A DNA stretch of 64,000 nt from Melieria omissa (GCA_963971225.1 OZ020269.1:102298905-102362904), one strand, 5' to 3'; numbered from the stretch's first letter, positions 1-12,105 are shown. Numbers and translations are program-made. Notes: a model not told the origin generated them from the sequence alone.

Positions 1-1597
1 TTTGGTTCTAGTTATTTTAATATTTTTCACACCTGAAATTCGGTGCGGTTGTGTTCGAGTGCAGCAGCCGTAGCTCAGCTGACTTGTGCGTTGCGCCGCG
101 AATCAAATGCGACGCTCGAACCCAGGTTCAAGACACCGAAAGAAAAAGAACAATTTATCTTTCGGCGGCTATCCTCTCAGCAGGAAATGGCAAAACTCTG
201 AGAGTAAGAATTGCCTATGAAAAAGCTCCCAACTCGCCGTTCGGAACGGGCATAAAACTTAAAGTGTCTTCCAACCTTCTACAAATTCGCACGCAAAACA
301 CAGATAGTTGCGGGTAACTAAGCCTTTAGTCTCGTAATTGTGCTGCTGTGCCAGTCAATTATTATTATTATTGTGTTCGAGTGGGATCACTGTGTGTATT
401 GCTTGAAAATTTAGCATAAGCACAAAATTTACTATAAAATCGGTAACTAATAGCGTAAAAGAACGTAAGCAGTCAAAAAGAACAACTATCACATTGAGTG
501 TTGTTGGGAAAACGAGCATAAGGCGATTTGTTGGTGTTATTGAGATCACTGGATATTTATGTAAATAGTGACGCGCGTAACGTCACATTGCTAGGTCATT
601 GTTGGTGCCATATAACCTTCACAGCGCCCAACAGTTGTTTTAGTAATTGCCGAAAGCACCAAATACACATTTTGTTGTTGGCGGAAGCTTGCCTTTTACC
701 ATTTGAGCTATAAGGAATAACTGCACACGAATGAAAAGCCGGCGAGGAGTAGAGCAATATTGTGAAAAAACAAAATCAATTATGAAGCTCCACAGTTGCC
801 GCATAACGTAACCATTAATAGCTTTGTGCAACCTGTAGTTTTGGATTTTGTTTTCTTCACTGTTTTATTTGCGTGGCTTTCCATATTTTCGTTTACAAGT
901 TCAGTTGTAATTTAGAAAAAGTTCTCATTCGCAATATGTGCGCCAGTTGCGCTGTGTTGGCCCACCGTTTTATTGGCAGCCTTATGTCACTGTCTTGCAA
1001 TTATACGCACATAACACTTGAAATTTGCTTAAATAGTTTCAAAATTCAGCAAGCATACGCAATTATTTTCAAAATTGCAGAAAATTTCTCAAATTATATA
1101 ACCTGCCTTTTTCACAGCTGCCAGTGGTCACAAAAATTACCTCCTTCAACTCGTTTTGCTGTTGTTGTTTTTCCACACTGTCCGCACACTTTGGCTTGGC
1201 GAATTACTGCGATTTGATATTGCTGTTTATTATTCTAACTATTTAGAATTAACAGCCAAAAAAATAAATCATGCAAAAACAGACAAAAACGCAACACACA
1301 CACGAGATATCCAATACGGTGAACTGTCACCGCCTTGGCGAACAGACCAATCAGTCAGCTGCCACTGACAGCGATGCCGGAATGTTGCATTTGAAATGTA
1401 TTTTTTGTTTTTTTAACATTATCATAAAAAAGTTATCGAAAATTCAAAGTCATAAGTTGATATAACTATTGCCGACAGTTCGGCTCGCGTGAATTTCGTT
1501 CGTTTTGTAAATGGGCCCAAACTTAAACGATGTCTTCATTTTCATTTAGTATAAAACTTATAGTAAAAAGAGTGGTCTTCAAGAAAAAATATATATT
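1..1597. other. Gene-free stretch, no recognised coding sequence
   Basis: I recognise no conserved protein in any frame. The first 350 bases are less AT-rich than what follows and contain an 88-codon open frame (51-317, plus) resembling no family I know. It could be an untranslated first exon of a gene lying to the left, but nothing proves transcription. The rest is ordinary AT-rich noncoding sequence. Confidence 0.4.
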
Positions 1598-2203
1598 GCA
1601 CTCCCACCTCAAAAGTGCCACAACTCAAAATTTTTAATTTTCGGGTTTATGCATCTATCAACCAATAAACAAAAGCTCAGTACATTTTGTAGTTGTTAAG
1701 CCAAAATACAGTTAGGTCTCTCTTCATGTCAAGAAGTTTGATGCTATTTGATCGCTGCAGCTTAATGCAAAAGAGTCCTAATTCAAATTGTGACACTTTT
1801 GATGAAATATATTTTTGTTAAAATTAATTTTAAGTAATGATGTGAATATTTTAGTATATATTTAAAAAAAAAAATTTATTTTGAATTTTCAGAATTTTTC
1901 TTTCAACTTTTTAACTGTCATTTATAAATATTAAACTCAGCAAATGTGACATAACTTCAAATAATTCCGTAATTATTGAATTAAAATATCATCAAAACAG
2001 TCACAACTCAAAATTTTGGATTTTCTACTATAAAATAAAAAAAACATCTTTGTAACTTATCCTAAAGCATAATCTGTAGGGATTTTCTACTAAACGGTCT
2101 ATACGTAATTTAACAAAAAATGTTTATTCAGCTCAAAAACAGTTTTTTGCGTTTCCTGAAAAATTACAAATTTTGAGTTAGGTCACTTTTGTAGTGGATG
2201 TGC
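1598..2203. mobile_element. Possible degenerate terminal-inverted-repeat element, about 606 bp
   Basis: The left end (GCACTCCCACCTCAAAAGTG, continuing CCACAACTCAAAATTT) is imperfectly repeated, inverted, at the right end, where the reverse complement begins GGCACATCCACTACAAAAGT. I estimate about three quarters identity over some 45 bases by eye. The motif CACAACTCAAAATTTT recurs near 2000. There is no coding capacity and no clear target duplication, so the superfamily is unknown. Confidence 0.4.
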
Positions 2204-2498
2204 CATATGTTGGTAAAATTCCTAAAACATTACATTTTAATATTTTGTTACTTAAACTTTTTCTAACTAAACAATGGAGTAAGGTTTGGCAACACTGATT
2301 CAATGGCAAATGTTTAGCCAGTGCTGCGAACACATTTGCCTAAAATTTTCAAATATTCTACAGGCAAAGTAACCATAAAAATACAAAATTTTCAAACCAA
2401 AGCTCGGAACTGTGTATTTTGGTTGCCAATAGAATAAATAAAAATTTTTTATAACCCAATGAATGTTTGTTGAATGACGCTAACATTGAGCAAGTTAG

Positions 2499-2724
2499 CC
2501 CTTTCGGGACTGCTGGGATAATACGTCCCAGCAAGTTTTTGCTGGGACGTTTTGAGGGGCCTGCATAATAATTATTAAGATATTATGACCCACGATAAAA
2601 AGAAAAGGATAATTTCAGAATTTGTGAGTATGCAATATAATTTTGTAGCCCCAATTTTCATAGCATGGGAATATTTCTACCAAGAGTATTTTGGTTTTCA
2701 AAACTAAAATCCGTCCCGAAAGGG
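2499..2724 (+). mobile_element. TTAA-type miniature element, family 2, copy 1
   Basis: This 226 bp element starts CCCTTTCGGGAC and ends GTCCCGAAAGGG, a perfect 12 bp terminal inverted repeat. The flanks TTAG and TCAA look like a decayed TTAA target duplication. A subterminal hairpin (CTGGGA-TAATACG-TCCCAG) is shared with the second copy at 44816-45037, which lies in the opposite orientation. There is no open reading frame. TTAA target choice suggests mobilisation by a piggyBac-superfamily transposase (inference). Confidence 0.75.
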
Positions 2725-3545
2725 TCAAATCACTTCTGAGTTACAGACAAAGCCGCCGAACCGACGTTTTTCATATAAAAACAACAACAAATATTAAAAG
2801 CGACATTTGTATTTATTATAAGTAGATAGGTAACGTAAAAGACATCTTAAAAGGTGGCGCCTTGGTTTCTAAACTAATTCGTATTGCATACTTATAGACT
2901 TACGTTAATTCATATGTATGCACAGTACTTATTTGCCTTCATTTGTTAAAGCAAAACAACACAAAAATATGTGAAAATAAGTATTTGAGCTTACTGCTTA
3001 AATATTAAGCATTCATGAATAGGAAATATGAAGTGGAAATATTGTTTCTGTACTGTTTCTTTAAAAAAGTAATCGAAATCATAGACAAACATTTAAACTT
3101 TATGCAGGACTGAACAAAAACTCTACTTTGAACTTGTGGGTTTAATGATTACAAAACGACAAATTTGGAATGAATTTCATTACTTAAAATGCAAACATTG
3201 AATTTATAACAAATGTTATTTTTAGATTTGCATCAATAAATCTTTAATTTGACGAGTGAATAAATTAATGAAGTGACTTTCTCACTATCTACCTTTAGGC
3301 GACAGAAGTGGTGTGCATTACCGTGTTTTGTAGGACTAAACATAAACTTTGAATTACGCATAAATCGTTATTTGTGTTGCTGCAGACGAAATATGTTCGC
3401 GAACTTTGGTCCACTTGGGTGTACAATGGACGCTATGGAGCCTTAGCTAACCACACTTACTAGTCTCTATTGTGGCCAGCAGTTTGCCAGTACGTGCAAG
3501 TTAGCACTATGCGCTACCACTATTCAGCCGCAGTGATTCGATCCA
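2725..3545. other. Noncoding; includes the 3' flank of the zinc-finger gene
   Basis: This AT-rich stretch has no recognised gene. It must contain the 3' untranslated region of the minus-strand gene that ends at 3546. The nearest minus-strand AATAAA I noticed is at about 2813 (TTTATT on the plus strand), but I cannot assign it with confidence. Confidence 0.4.
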
Positions 3546-5140
3546 TTACTTTACTTTCTTAATTATTAAACTGCGGCTGAGCCCCGCTGTTTTGGTCTTC
3601 ACTGTCATTGCAACCTGGTTGTCGGCGACTGCAGTCGGTTTGGGTAGTTTTTTCTTCGGTGTGCTTGCACCGGCTGCCATTTCCTTATTGACCACTTTCA
3701 CTTTCATGCCCTTCGATTGCAATTTCTTGACCAATTCCAATGTTTCATCGATTTTTGTTGTTGGTGGTGCGGCGCTGCTGCCACTGGCGGGTTGTGTGCG
3801 TTTCACTTGCAGTCCCAATGTTTGTAGCTTGGTGAGTATTTGTTCGGTTTGTTTGACACTGGGTGGTGCGCGACTGCTGCCCGTAGCAGTCTCAGTCCTA
3901 GCGGAATCGCCATTTGCTTTTGTCTGCTGAATACTTGGTTTGACTGGAGCTGCTGGCGGTGCAGTGGTTTTGCTGCCAAGTAGCATTGGCTGTTTTTGTG
4001 GTGGCGGCCGTGTTTGTTGCTCTTCCTTGGCTTTTGCTACTTGCGCTATTGGTTGAATTTTTTTCGACTGGGGCAAAGTCTTTGGAATGTTGGTTTCCTT
4101 CTTGTCAGCTAGTTGGTTCTGAAACTGCTCCAAGGGTATGATGGTGGTTTTGCGTCGCTTGATAGCGGGCGACGTTGTTGGTGTCGACTGCTGGCTGTTG
4201 TCGTCTATCACCTGCACGATATATTTATTGGTTGGAGCGGCAGCAGGTTTTCGCTTTTGTTGTTCTATCACCGCTGGTGCGGAGCTTGTCACACTATCTA
4301 ACTCTTGCATCTCTATGGCCAGACACCTTTTGGCCGTTGGATGTAACACCCGCGTGCCGACTACATTTTTTCGGTTTATCGCTGCCGCTTGTCCGTTTCT
4401 GTTGCTTTCAATCGGCGCCTGATTATGTTCAACTTTCTCCTTAACCACGATCGTTTTGGTTGCAGGTACCTGCACTTTTTTCACTTTCGTACTTTTTCCC
4501 GGGTACTTGTGCATGTTCTCCTTGAACTGTACATAAGGTGTGACAGCCTCTACAAGCTCATTGTACGCCAGTATTTGGTTGCTATTGGGCGCGGCGGATG
4601 CGCTGCTGGCCGCATCGACCACTGGCTCCAAATCGGTATACCAGCGGGGATCGAGTAGTTCCTCTTCAATTTTCAGCAAATCCAAATAGTCGTCATCTTT
4701 TTCTGTCTTGAAGATTTGCGGCGCAGTTGGTGTTTGTGTGGTTGTTGTTGGTGCTGCTGCTGCTGCAGAGGCTGATATCAATTTGGTGTTGGGTGTTGTC
4801 TTTATTGTCAACTCCTTCACATTGTACACCAAATACTGCAAAATGCAACATTTTAACCAGTTTCCAATTGAGTTTAACAAAAAAAATCGAAATTCCTCCC
4901 ACTCACCTGCTGTTGACCCTTGCAATGTCGCTTGTAGTTTGTCACATTGTCTATCGGCCACTTAACTCTGCTGGCGCTGTCTGGGAAGAATGCGCTGCCG
5001 CAAGCGCTCGATTTGAAATGGGCACCAAATTGCTGCAGGTTTGCGAACTCCGCCTGGCAACTGGTGCAAAGCAGAAATGTGCGCAGATTTTCGTCCAGCA
5101 GCACCTCGCCAAATCGTACACAGCGCAAAGGGCGCAGCAT
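3546..5140 (-). CDS. C2HC zinc-finger protein with long basic low-complexity tail (unnamed)
   Basis: Two exons encode 507 residues: 4907-5140 (residues 1-78) and 3546-4835 (residues 79-507). They are joined by a 71 bp phase-0 intron with donor GTGAGT and acceptor TTTGCAG. The start is the first Met of the exon. Residues 25-47 form one C-x2-C-x12-H-x5-C finger (C25, C28, H41, C47) with F and L at the core spacing of classical C2H2 fingers. C7 and the pair H72-C73 could bind a second metal. The rest is Ala/Thr/Gln-rich, then Lys/Pro-rich, with an acidic patch at about 120-140, and ends in a basic tail (KKVK). No second domain is visible. A nuclear DNA- or RNA-associated role is plausible from finger plus basic tail, but I do not recognise the gene. 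It points the same way as Rs1, about 1.2 kb downstream of the Rs1 stop codon. Confidence 0.8.
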
Positions 5141-6289
5141 TTCGTTCGGTCTCTTCCGTCTTTCGTTTTCTTTTATTTTCTTACTCAGCCACTGTTCACA
5201 ACGTTTAATATGCTATTATTAAATTTGTTTAGTAAACAATTGAATTGTTGTTGTTTATGAATTAACAAAATCATGCGAAGCGACTGCAAGCGAGAGTGTA
5301 ATCAGCTGTTGATGGTCTGTGCACAGCGGATGTTTTTCTTAGCAGCGGGTTTTCTTACTTGAATTTGGTTTTGAAAAAACGCAAAATGCATATTGGAGCT
5401 TTATAATTGTTTTAGCACAAGTATAATTAGGAAGTAAGCACTTGTGTGGTCTGGGCTAGGCACCTAAAATCATTAGTATTTTTCATTGGTAAAAAACAAG
5501 AAATTGTTGTTGGGTTGTTGCAATTAAGGGAAATCACAGAATAAACAGTATACTGAATGCGCATGTCGATCAGCAAGGCAATCTGAATTTCTTGTGCGGC
5601 TGAAAGCAGCAGGGGGGAGATAACAGAGTTTGCAACACAGAACTTTTGTTTCTGTTAATTTCTCGTGCGGTAATGATCTCTGTTATTGTCAACTTCGGTA
5701 AGTGCCGGCCATAGAAGTTACTGTTATTTTAAATGAAGCGAATGAATGGCGATGTGCACGCTACATTCCGTCGCAAAATTGCTACCGGCAGCGTATGTAC
5801 GCACTGTGCTGCACGCAGATTGAACCACAAAGCTAAAATAATTCAAATTCAATATTTCATTTCCTAGCCAGCAACAATAACAACAACCATAGCTTTTTGC
5901 TCTTCTCCCATATATGTAAGGAGCAAGTGGCGCTTCGTTTCGTTGGCCGACAACAACAGTAACCACAGGCTGACGGTTTTTTTCCTTCAATGCTTCGGGC
6001 GCATGCAATCATTACTTTCTTCTTATCTCTGTGCTGTTTGTTCTGTGAAGTAACAGAAACGAAAGCTGTCTAGTGCTGTTAGCAATGTTAATAGCAGAGG
6101 ATGTAATGTTAAATTAACAGTGGTCGTAATATTACGACCGCTTAACTTTATGAATTTGTATGAGATGCGCGTTCTGTATTACTGTTTTTTCTCGGGGGGA
6201 ACAAAAGAAAAACAATAAAATAAGCTGTGAACACGCAACGAAATGTTGAGCTAAAATTTAAAAACCATAACTTACAAAATTGTATGTTC
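5141..6289. other. Spacer between the zinc-finger gene and Rs1
   Basis: The zinc-finger gene promoter must lie just above 5140, and the Rs1 3' flank at the other end. I see no gene. Motifs resembling TAACAGA or TCTGTTA recur at about 5630-5690 and 6045-6055. A perfect 18 bp palindrome sits at 6122-6139. Confidence 0.5.
6122..6139. repeat. Perfect 18 bp palindrome
   Basis: GGTCGTAATATTACGACC is a perfect inverted repeat without a spacer. TTAA lies close on both sides (TTAACAGT before, GCTTAA after), so it may be the collapsed remnant of a TTAA miniature element or a dimeric protein-binding site. Neither can be proved from the sequence. Confidence 0.5.
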
Positions 6290-6295
6290 TTTATT
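6290..6295 (-). promoter_or_regulatory. Polyadenylation signal of Rs1
   Basis: TTTATT on the plus strand reads AATAAA on the coding strand, 70 bases downstream of the Rs1 stop codon. This gives a short 3' untranslated region. Confidence 0.6.
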
Positions 6296-6364
6296 CAGTG
6301 ATAATAACAGAAGAAGTAGTTACACTTAACAAAATTTTAAATAGATTTGTTGTTTACTTTTGCT

Positions 6365-9296
6365 TTACTTCTTCTTGTCCTTTTTGCTAAAACGTGGGCC
6401 ACCAAAGTTTTTGCCCTTGTTGAATTTGTTTTTACCCGCTTTGTTGGCGAGTTTAACAACACTCGTCTTCTTTTTGGCCGCTATTTTGGACAACTTTTGA
6501 TGACGATTCGCCTCCGATCTGTAATACCGTAAACAAATAATTTTTTTTTATTGTATAAAATAAAAATGCAAATTCACTTCGAATTCATAATAAATTCACA
6601 TTATCCCACGTACCTTAAGCGTAACGCACCGCTGCGACTAACATCGGTCAGATCGTTTGCAAAGGTCGATTGGAAAGCGCGTTTGCGCTTTGGTTTGCCC
6701 GGGTCGTTGTCACGAGACTGATGCGATTTTACGTTCTCTGAAAGTGATCCGAGTTTACCGGGTCGTTTGCGCATCTTTGCCAATTTCGCGCGCACAAGCG
6801 ACACTTTTTCGATCTCCTTCATGGCGCTTTCCTTGGCCAACTGCTCAGGAGTCTTTTTGCGCTGTTCATTCTTTTTTTTCTTCTTTGCGTTGAGCTCTTT
6901 TACGGGCGGCCCATCTTCACCATCGCCGCCGTATTCCTTGCGTGGACGTTTGCCCTTTTCCTTTGGTGCTGCAGACTTACTAGGTGTCAGAGCTAAGCGT
7001 TCCTTCTCATCTTCTCGCTGCTTGCGCGTTTGAAACCAATCACGTTTTTCTGGCTTGGTGCCGAGCAGTTTGCGCTCGGTTTTTGATAACTGCTGCTCGG
7101 TTTTGGCCAGCTGACGCTCGGCTTGCTCCTCGTCCAATATGTGCTCTGTAAGTTGAGAGGTGGAACATTTTTTGTGTTTATACTGCAACTGTTTGAAAAA
7201 TATACTCACGAATTTCTGGCTCTAGTCCGGTCAGCCGCTTGCGATATTTCTCAATAATATCGGATGGTATGATTCGATTCTTTACCGAATTTTCGGCATT
7301 TTTAATTATATCTTTAACAATTTTGCGTTCCTTCTCGCCGGCCAGTGACACTGAAATACCGGCGCGTCCCGCACGTGCTGTTCGACCCACACGATGTATG
7401 TAGTGTTCGGTTGTGATGGGCATTACGAAATTGATTACCGTTTTCACGCCCACAATGTCCAGGCCACGCGCTGCCACATCGGTGGCAATCAGCACGTCTA
7501 TTTGCTCCTCTTTGAACTTTTTCAGCGACTCGAGGCGTTGCTGCTGCGTCAGATTTCCGTGCAGTTCACCGGCGCGCACTCCCAGCAGACCGAGCAGAAT
7601 GTGAAGACGGTGCGCCTGTTTCTTGGTTTGCACGAATACCATGCAGTGATCGTGGAACGTGCGGCAAATTAAGCTGGCCAGTATGGGCTCGCGGTCGCCC
7701 TCCTTGTCCTCGCGTATGCGTATGAACTCCTGACGCAGATTGAATGCTACCTGCTGATTGTTGTTGACAAACACTTTTACCGGCTTATCAAGCGAGACGG
7801 CGGCCAGATCTTTGACCTGTTCGCTCATTGTGGCCGAGAAGAGCATTGTTTGTCGGGTTTTGGCACACGAGGTAATGATTTCCTTCATCTGCTCGGCGAA
7901 ATATTCGTCAAGCATGCGATCGGCCTCGTCCAATATAAGCACCTGTATTACAACAAAAACAAGACTTCATAAGTTTGGACTAAAGTGAGAGTGACTAATG
8001 GAGAGCGCAAACGCAGCAAACGTGTCACTATCAGGTTATGCTTCCGACGAAGCATAACATGCTAAAAGTTTCCACAGGCTGCACTCGAACATAGCCCAAT
8101 GGTGGGTAACGTTTGAGTGGTTTCAGCGCGCAAGGATTATAGTCATCATGTAGTGACAATTGGTTAGAAAAGGGAAGAGCTCTAAGCTACTTTACAAAGC
8201 CTTTAGCCTACCTCAATGGAATCCAAGCTAAAGCTTGGCGTATTTTTGATGTGATCAATCAGACGACCGGGCGTGGCAATGACAATATCCGGGTTCTGAC
8301 GCAGCACCAACTCCTGTGCTTTTACATCCAGACCACCAATGGCGAGTCCCACATCAATGGTGGTGAACTGGCACAGTTGCTTGGTGACCTGATAGACTTG
8401 TGCACCTAACTCGCGCGTCGGCACCAGCACCAACACGCGTGTTATCGTCTTATTGTTCACGGGTCGATAGAGCAGTCGCTCCAGCGTGGGCAGCATGTAG
8501 GCGGCCGTTTTGCCTGTACCGGTGGCTGCGCAGCCACAGATATCGCGTCCAAGCAGCGCTATGGGTATGGTGGAGGCCTGTATGGGTGTGGGATAAATAT
8601 AGCCCAGTACTCCAATGGCGCGCATTAACGGACGCGACAGATTCATTTCGTAGAATGAGGTGATGGATTCGTTGCCATCAACTGCTTCTTCAAAGTTCAT
8701 CTTTTCACCCATGTCCTCGTCATCCTCATCGTCGCTGTCCTTACTTTTCTTCTTCTTCTTCTTTTTGGTTTGTTTCTTCTCGCGTAGCCGCAGATTATCG
8801 TGTTTCAGCTCATCGTCCGACAGCGGTATCTGCGAAAACATACATTTCCTTCTATAACTATTGTTGTTGTACTGCAAGCGAACATTGCATGCTTACCTCC
8901 TCATCACTGTTGTCTATGGCCAAATCATTAGAGCCGTCCTCGCCTTGCTCGCGCTTCTTCAGACGCTCGGCAATTTTATCGTCTGTCTTGGTGCGTGCTT
9001 TACGTTTCACATATTTCATTAAATCATCCCAAGTGTCGTGGTTGTACTCCTTCACCGACGACACAAATTCGAAGCCCCTCTCGAATTCAGCAATCTTCTT
9101 GTGGCGCAACTTTGTAGGCTGGTACTGTAATTGATAATTTTGTTGATTAAATTTGACTGCATAAAGTTTACTCGCTTCAACTTACTTCCACTTCAACATC
9201 AGAATCCTCCGACAGATTTTCCACCTCAACATCATCTTCAATTGTTTTTATTAAGTCTAAATTCTGTACTGCTCCAATTTTTGTGCTCGCAGACAT
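6365..9296 (-). CDS. Rs1: DEAD-box ATP-dependent RNA helicase Rs1 / DDX27 / Drs1
   Basis: Six exons encode 791 residues: 9186-9296, 8897-9124, 8212-8829, 7210-7942, 6614-7145 and 6365-6518. All junctions are GT-AG and keep frame; human DDX27 and yeast Drs1 are close in size. Helicase motifs in order: Q motif GYIYPTPIQ (189-197), Walker A AATGTGKT (214-221), PTRELG (250-255), TPGR (299-302), DEAD (324-327), SAT (355-357), TDVAARGLD (473-481) and HRVGRTAR (502-509). The flanks are family-typical: an acidic, Lys-rich N-terminus and a basic C-terminal tail ending KKDKKK, which suits nucleolar targeting. The family unwinds pre-rRNA during early 60S subunit assembly. Start: Met at 9296, giving [10 protein letters not shown]. 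Introns 1, 2, 4 and 5 are 61-95 bp, while intron 3 (7943-8211) is 269 bp and carries a candidate snoRNA. Confidence 0.97.
8023..8158 (-). ncRNA. Candidate intron-encoded box C/D snoRNA in Rs1 intron 3
   Basis: Read on the minus strand, the intron contains TGTCACTA, one base, a C box ATGATGA (8143-8149), an internal CTGA that could be a D' box (8123-8126), a final D box CTGA (8031-8034), and then TAGTGACA. The two outer octamers (8151-8158 and 8023-8030) are perfectly complementary, giving the 8 bp terminal stem expected of a C/D snoRNA. The possible D' guide is the stretch before 8126 (ATAATCCTTGCGCG). Directly before the D box is a perfect 10 bp hairpin with a 4-base loop (8035-8058), so that side is an unlikely guide. 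At 136 nt it is long for a fly C/D snoRNA. I cannot assign it to a known snoRNA. Confidence 0.45.
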
Positions 9297-12103
9297 CTTG
9301 TCCTCTATTGCAACTGTACTTGGTTTTGAAATCCTTTTTTTAAGAGTTTAACGATTTTGAATTTCTTGGCGGAACTGCGGTTCCTTGAGACACGCCGCAA
9401 GAGTTAAACAACACGTGAAGTCAACTGTCAGTTGTTGGTTTGATTAGAAAATGATCACTGAAGCAGAAATGTCAAAAACAGCAGCGCCTAGGCGATTTGT
9501 GGTGCCGCAGGGTTGTATATCTGCGGCCTAAAAATATCATACAGTATCCAAGTGTAAACTGGAAGATTTAAAAAGACTGGAATTTTGTAAAAACAATTAA
9601 AATCACTAAGAAAATTTGTGATGCTTAACAAACAAAAAATAAAAGGTTCCTCCTATTGATTGAAATATAAATTTAGTATTCATAAATTTCTAAATGCTGT
9701 GGATGACACTATCTAACCTCTGGTTTAATAACAGACCACCACCTAACCTATGTTTTGTATTTTTATTAAAATTTTTACAACAATAAATTATTCTACAACA
9801 AAGTTGCGCACTAGTATCAATATTAATGTTAATACAGTTCCTCAACTGGTTCTTTACATCTACCACTTTTCAACCTGTTAAGCCGGTTGTATTGTAAATT
9901 AAAATTGTTCATGTACCAGCTGAGAAGCAACTAGAATGCGGCAACTGTGCACAGCGGCTGTTGTCACATACAGTTATTTTTTGCTGACATCACTGCTCGA
10001 AACAGTTGGAAACTATTGTTTTGTTGACATATTCCGTTTGCATTTCGCGTTTCTCCTTAATTACATTTTTGTTGTGCTCGAAGCAAGCACAGTGTGCGTG
10101 TGCCTTTTTAGTCTCCTCTTCTCTCATTTGTCCGTATTTTTTTTACTTCGTTTACCAGGAAAAAAAGTCTAAATTGCAAATGTTTATGCAAGCGTGAAAA
10201 ACAAGCGACGATTTTCAAAATTATTTTCAACGCGCACAACAAAGCAAAGTGGATTTTGACCTTTGGATGTGACGCGACGCGACGAGCGCGTAAAAATTAC
10301 TATTTGCTGTCAGTTTTTGTGGGCTTTCGTGCGAGTGGGCGAAAATCGAAGTCGTAGAAATTTTCGTGAATGACGTGAAAACAATCGAGATCGGCATTCC
10401 GTGTTTTGGGCGCTTCCTGGTTCGCCTAAGCATTGTCAGAATCTCGAAATTGTGCAAAAGTGAAAGTCGCTGCTTTCCGGAAAATTTCAGTGAGTAAGTG
10501 TGTTGAGCAGGCTGACAAGCCGAACTTGAGTTTTTTTTGTTGTGGTGCGTACATACGATTCGTAAAGGCGGGCGGGGGGAGGCAGCAGAAAAGCGCGTCG
10601 AAAGGTATGAGACACATTGTTTAAAAAGAGCAGGTAAAGTGAGAATGCGTTACACTGTGCTACAAAGCAAAGTACGTGCAAGACCATGCAGTCGGTAATT
10701 TGAGGTTGAGTGGCAAATTTGCCAAATATAGCTGCAGCGTGTGGTGTCTGTTATCAAAGTGAGAGAGATGTTTTTTGTTTGGGTCGACGATTGCGCGGTC
10801 GAAGACCTCCATGAGGAGATTTCACGTGTGTGAAATTAAATTGTGCAAATTATGAAAATATATATATATACAGTCAGATCACATTGATTATAATGGTTAG
10901 CTCATGCTTTTAACTCCAAGCCTTTAATCCCTTTCTAAACTTGGTACAAGGGAAATATTTGAAGGTTAGGTTCACTAGAAAATGTTGCCCTTCGAGCTTA
11001 TCTCAATCGCACGTTTCGCAAAATCCATTTGATAATAATGTGGTAAATTGTGCATGACGAAGTTTTACATGGAAAATTATGGTTCAAATTATTTCAAATC
11101 GGACGTCAGTATCTAATCAGTTTGGCTTAGTAAATATTAGTTTAGACCTATGCACAGTGATTCATTCCATAGACAAAATTCAAAAAATTTATAGTCTCAG
11201 CATTTAATGATTTTGATGTAATTTGAAAGGTAAAACTTCAACTAAGAAAAACCTTAAACAATTTGTGCAAGAAATTAATTAGTGTGTGTGCAAAAGTGGC
11301 TCAAAATCGAAACTTTTTTCACTAAAAAATTTAAACACTTGTTTTTTGTTTTTTAGTCTACTGATTAAAAAAAAAACAAAAATACATCGTTACCAAGAAG
11401 TTGCTAAAACTTTCAATATGGATTAAGAAATGATGTTGTAATTTTCGCTGTTAATGTTTTCTTAAAATTTGCTAAGCTTAGGCTTTTACATCACTTTTAA
11501 TTCAAAATATTTTTCTAAATTAAAAATCTGAAAATTGCCAAAACTTTGAGGAAAATATCTAAAAAATATGTGAAAGTATGTTCCTGCGTTGTTTTTTTTA
11601 ATTTTAAGAAGCATTTTTTGTCGGATAATGTAATTAAATCCTCCGATATCTTTCGATCTCTGAAAATAATTCTATTTTTCGACAAAATTTATTTTTTTTT
11701 CATCCCTAAAAGACAGTGCAATTAGTATGAAAAATTGAGAAAACTGCAATAAAACAAAACATACTTCGATTATTATCATTTTTATTGTAAAACTAAGGGG
11801 TCCTCATACAATTTCTGTTACTTTTCGCAATTATCAATGTTGACGTAACTGATTAAATGTAAAATCTGAAAAATCTAACCAACACAGTTGTTGCTAAAGC
11901 TTTCCAAAAATGACGAAAATTGCAAATTTAAATCTCAGCCATTGCCAAATTACAAAAGTTTAAGAAAAACAAAATAGAGATTTCAATTTAGCAATTTAAC
12001 TATACCAAATTTTATGAAGAACGGACCACTCCTAATTTTGTCCCGCGGTTGTATGGAGTCGAATCACTGTGCTATGCGTTTACTGGACTACAATCGGATC
12101 GGT
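9297..12103. other. Rs1-Hsl divergent spacer, promoter-bearing
   Basis: The first few hundred bases must hold the Rs1 promoter and 5' untranslated region. From about 10.0 to 10.9 kb the composition is less AT-rich and resembles an untranslated exon. From 10.9 to 12.1 kb it is AT-rich with no recognised gene. A short (TA) run lies at about 10858-10870. Confidence 0.45.
9990..10632 (+). other. Possible noncoding first exon of Hsl (boundaries uncertain)
   Basis: The Hsl coding start is preceded by an in-frame stop (13307-13309) and a likely splice acceptor at about 13267 (TTTTACCATTTCAAG), so an upstream untranslated exon is expected. The GC-richer block at 10.2-10.6 kb has two good plus-strand donors: GTGAGTAAG at about 10490 and CAG-GTAAAG with its GT at 10633-10634. 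No long conserved open frame occurs here. The link to Hsl and the left boundary are inference; the transcription start was not located. Confidence 0.3.
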
Positions 12104-12105
12104 TA

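Noticed and set aside
51..317. 88-codon open frame at the left edge as a gene
   Set aside because: No similarity to any family I know and no splice support. It is left as unassigned sequence.
4727..5260. 177-codon plus-strand frame across the zinc-finger gene
   Set aside because: It runs antisense through exon 1, the intron and exon 2 of a well-formed minus-strand gene and has no recognisable domain.
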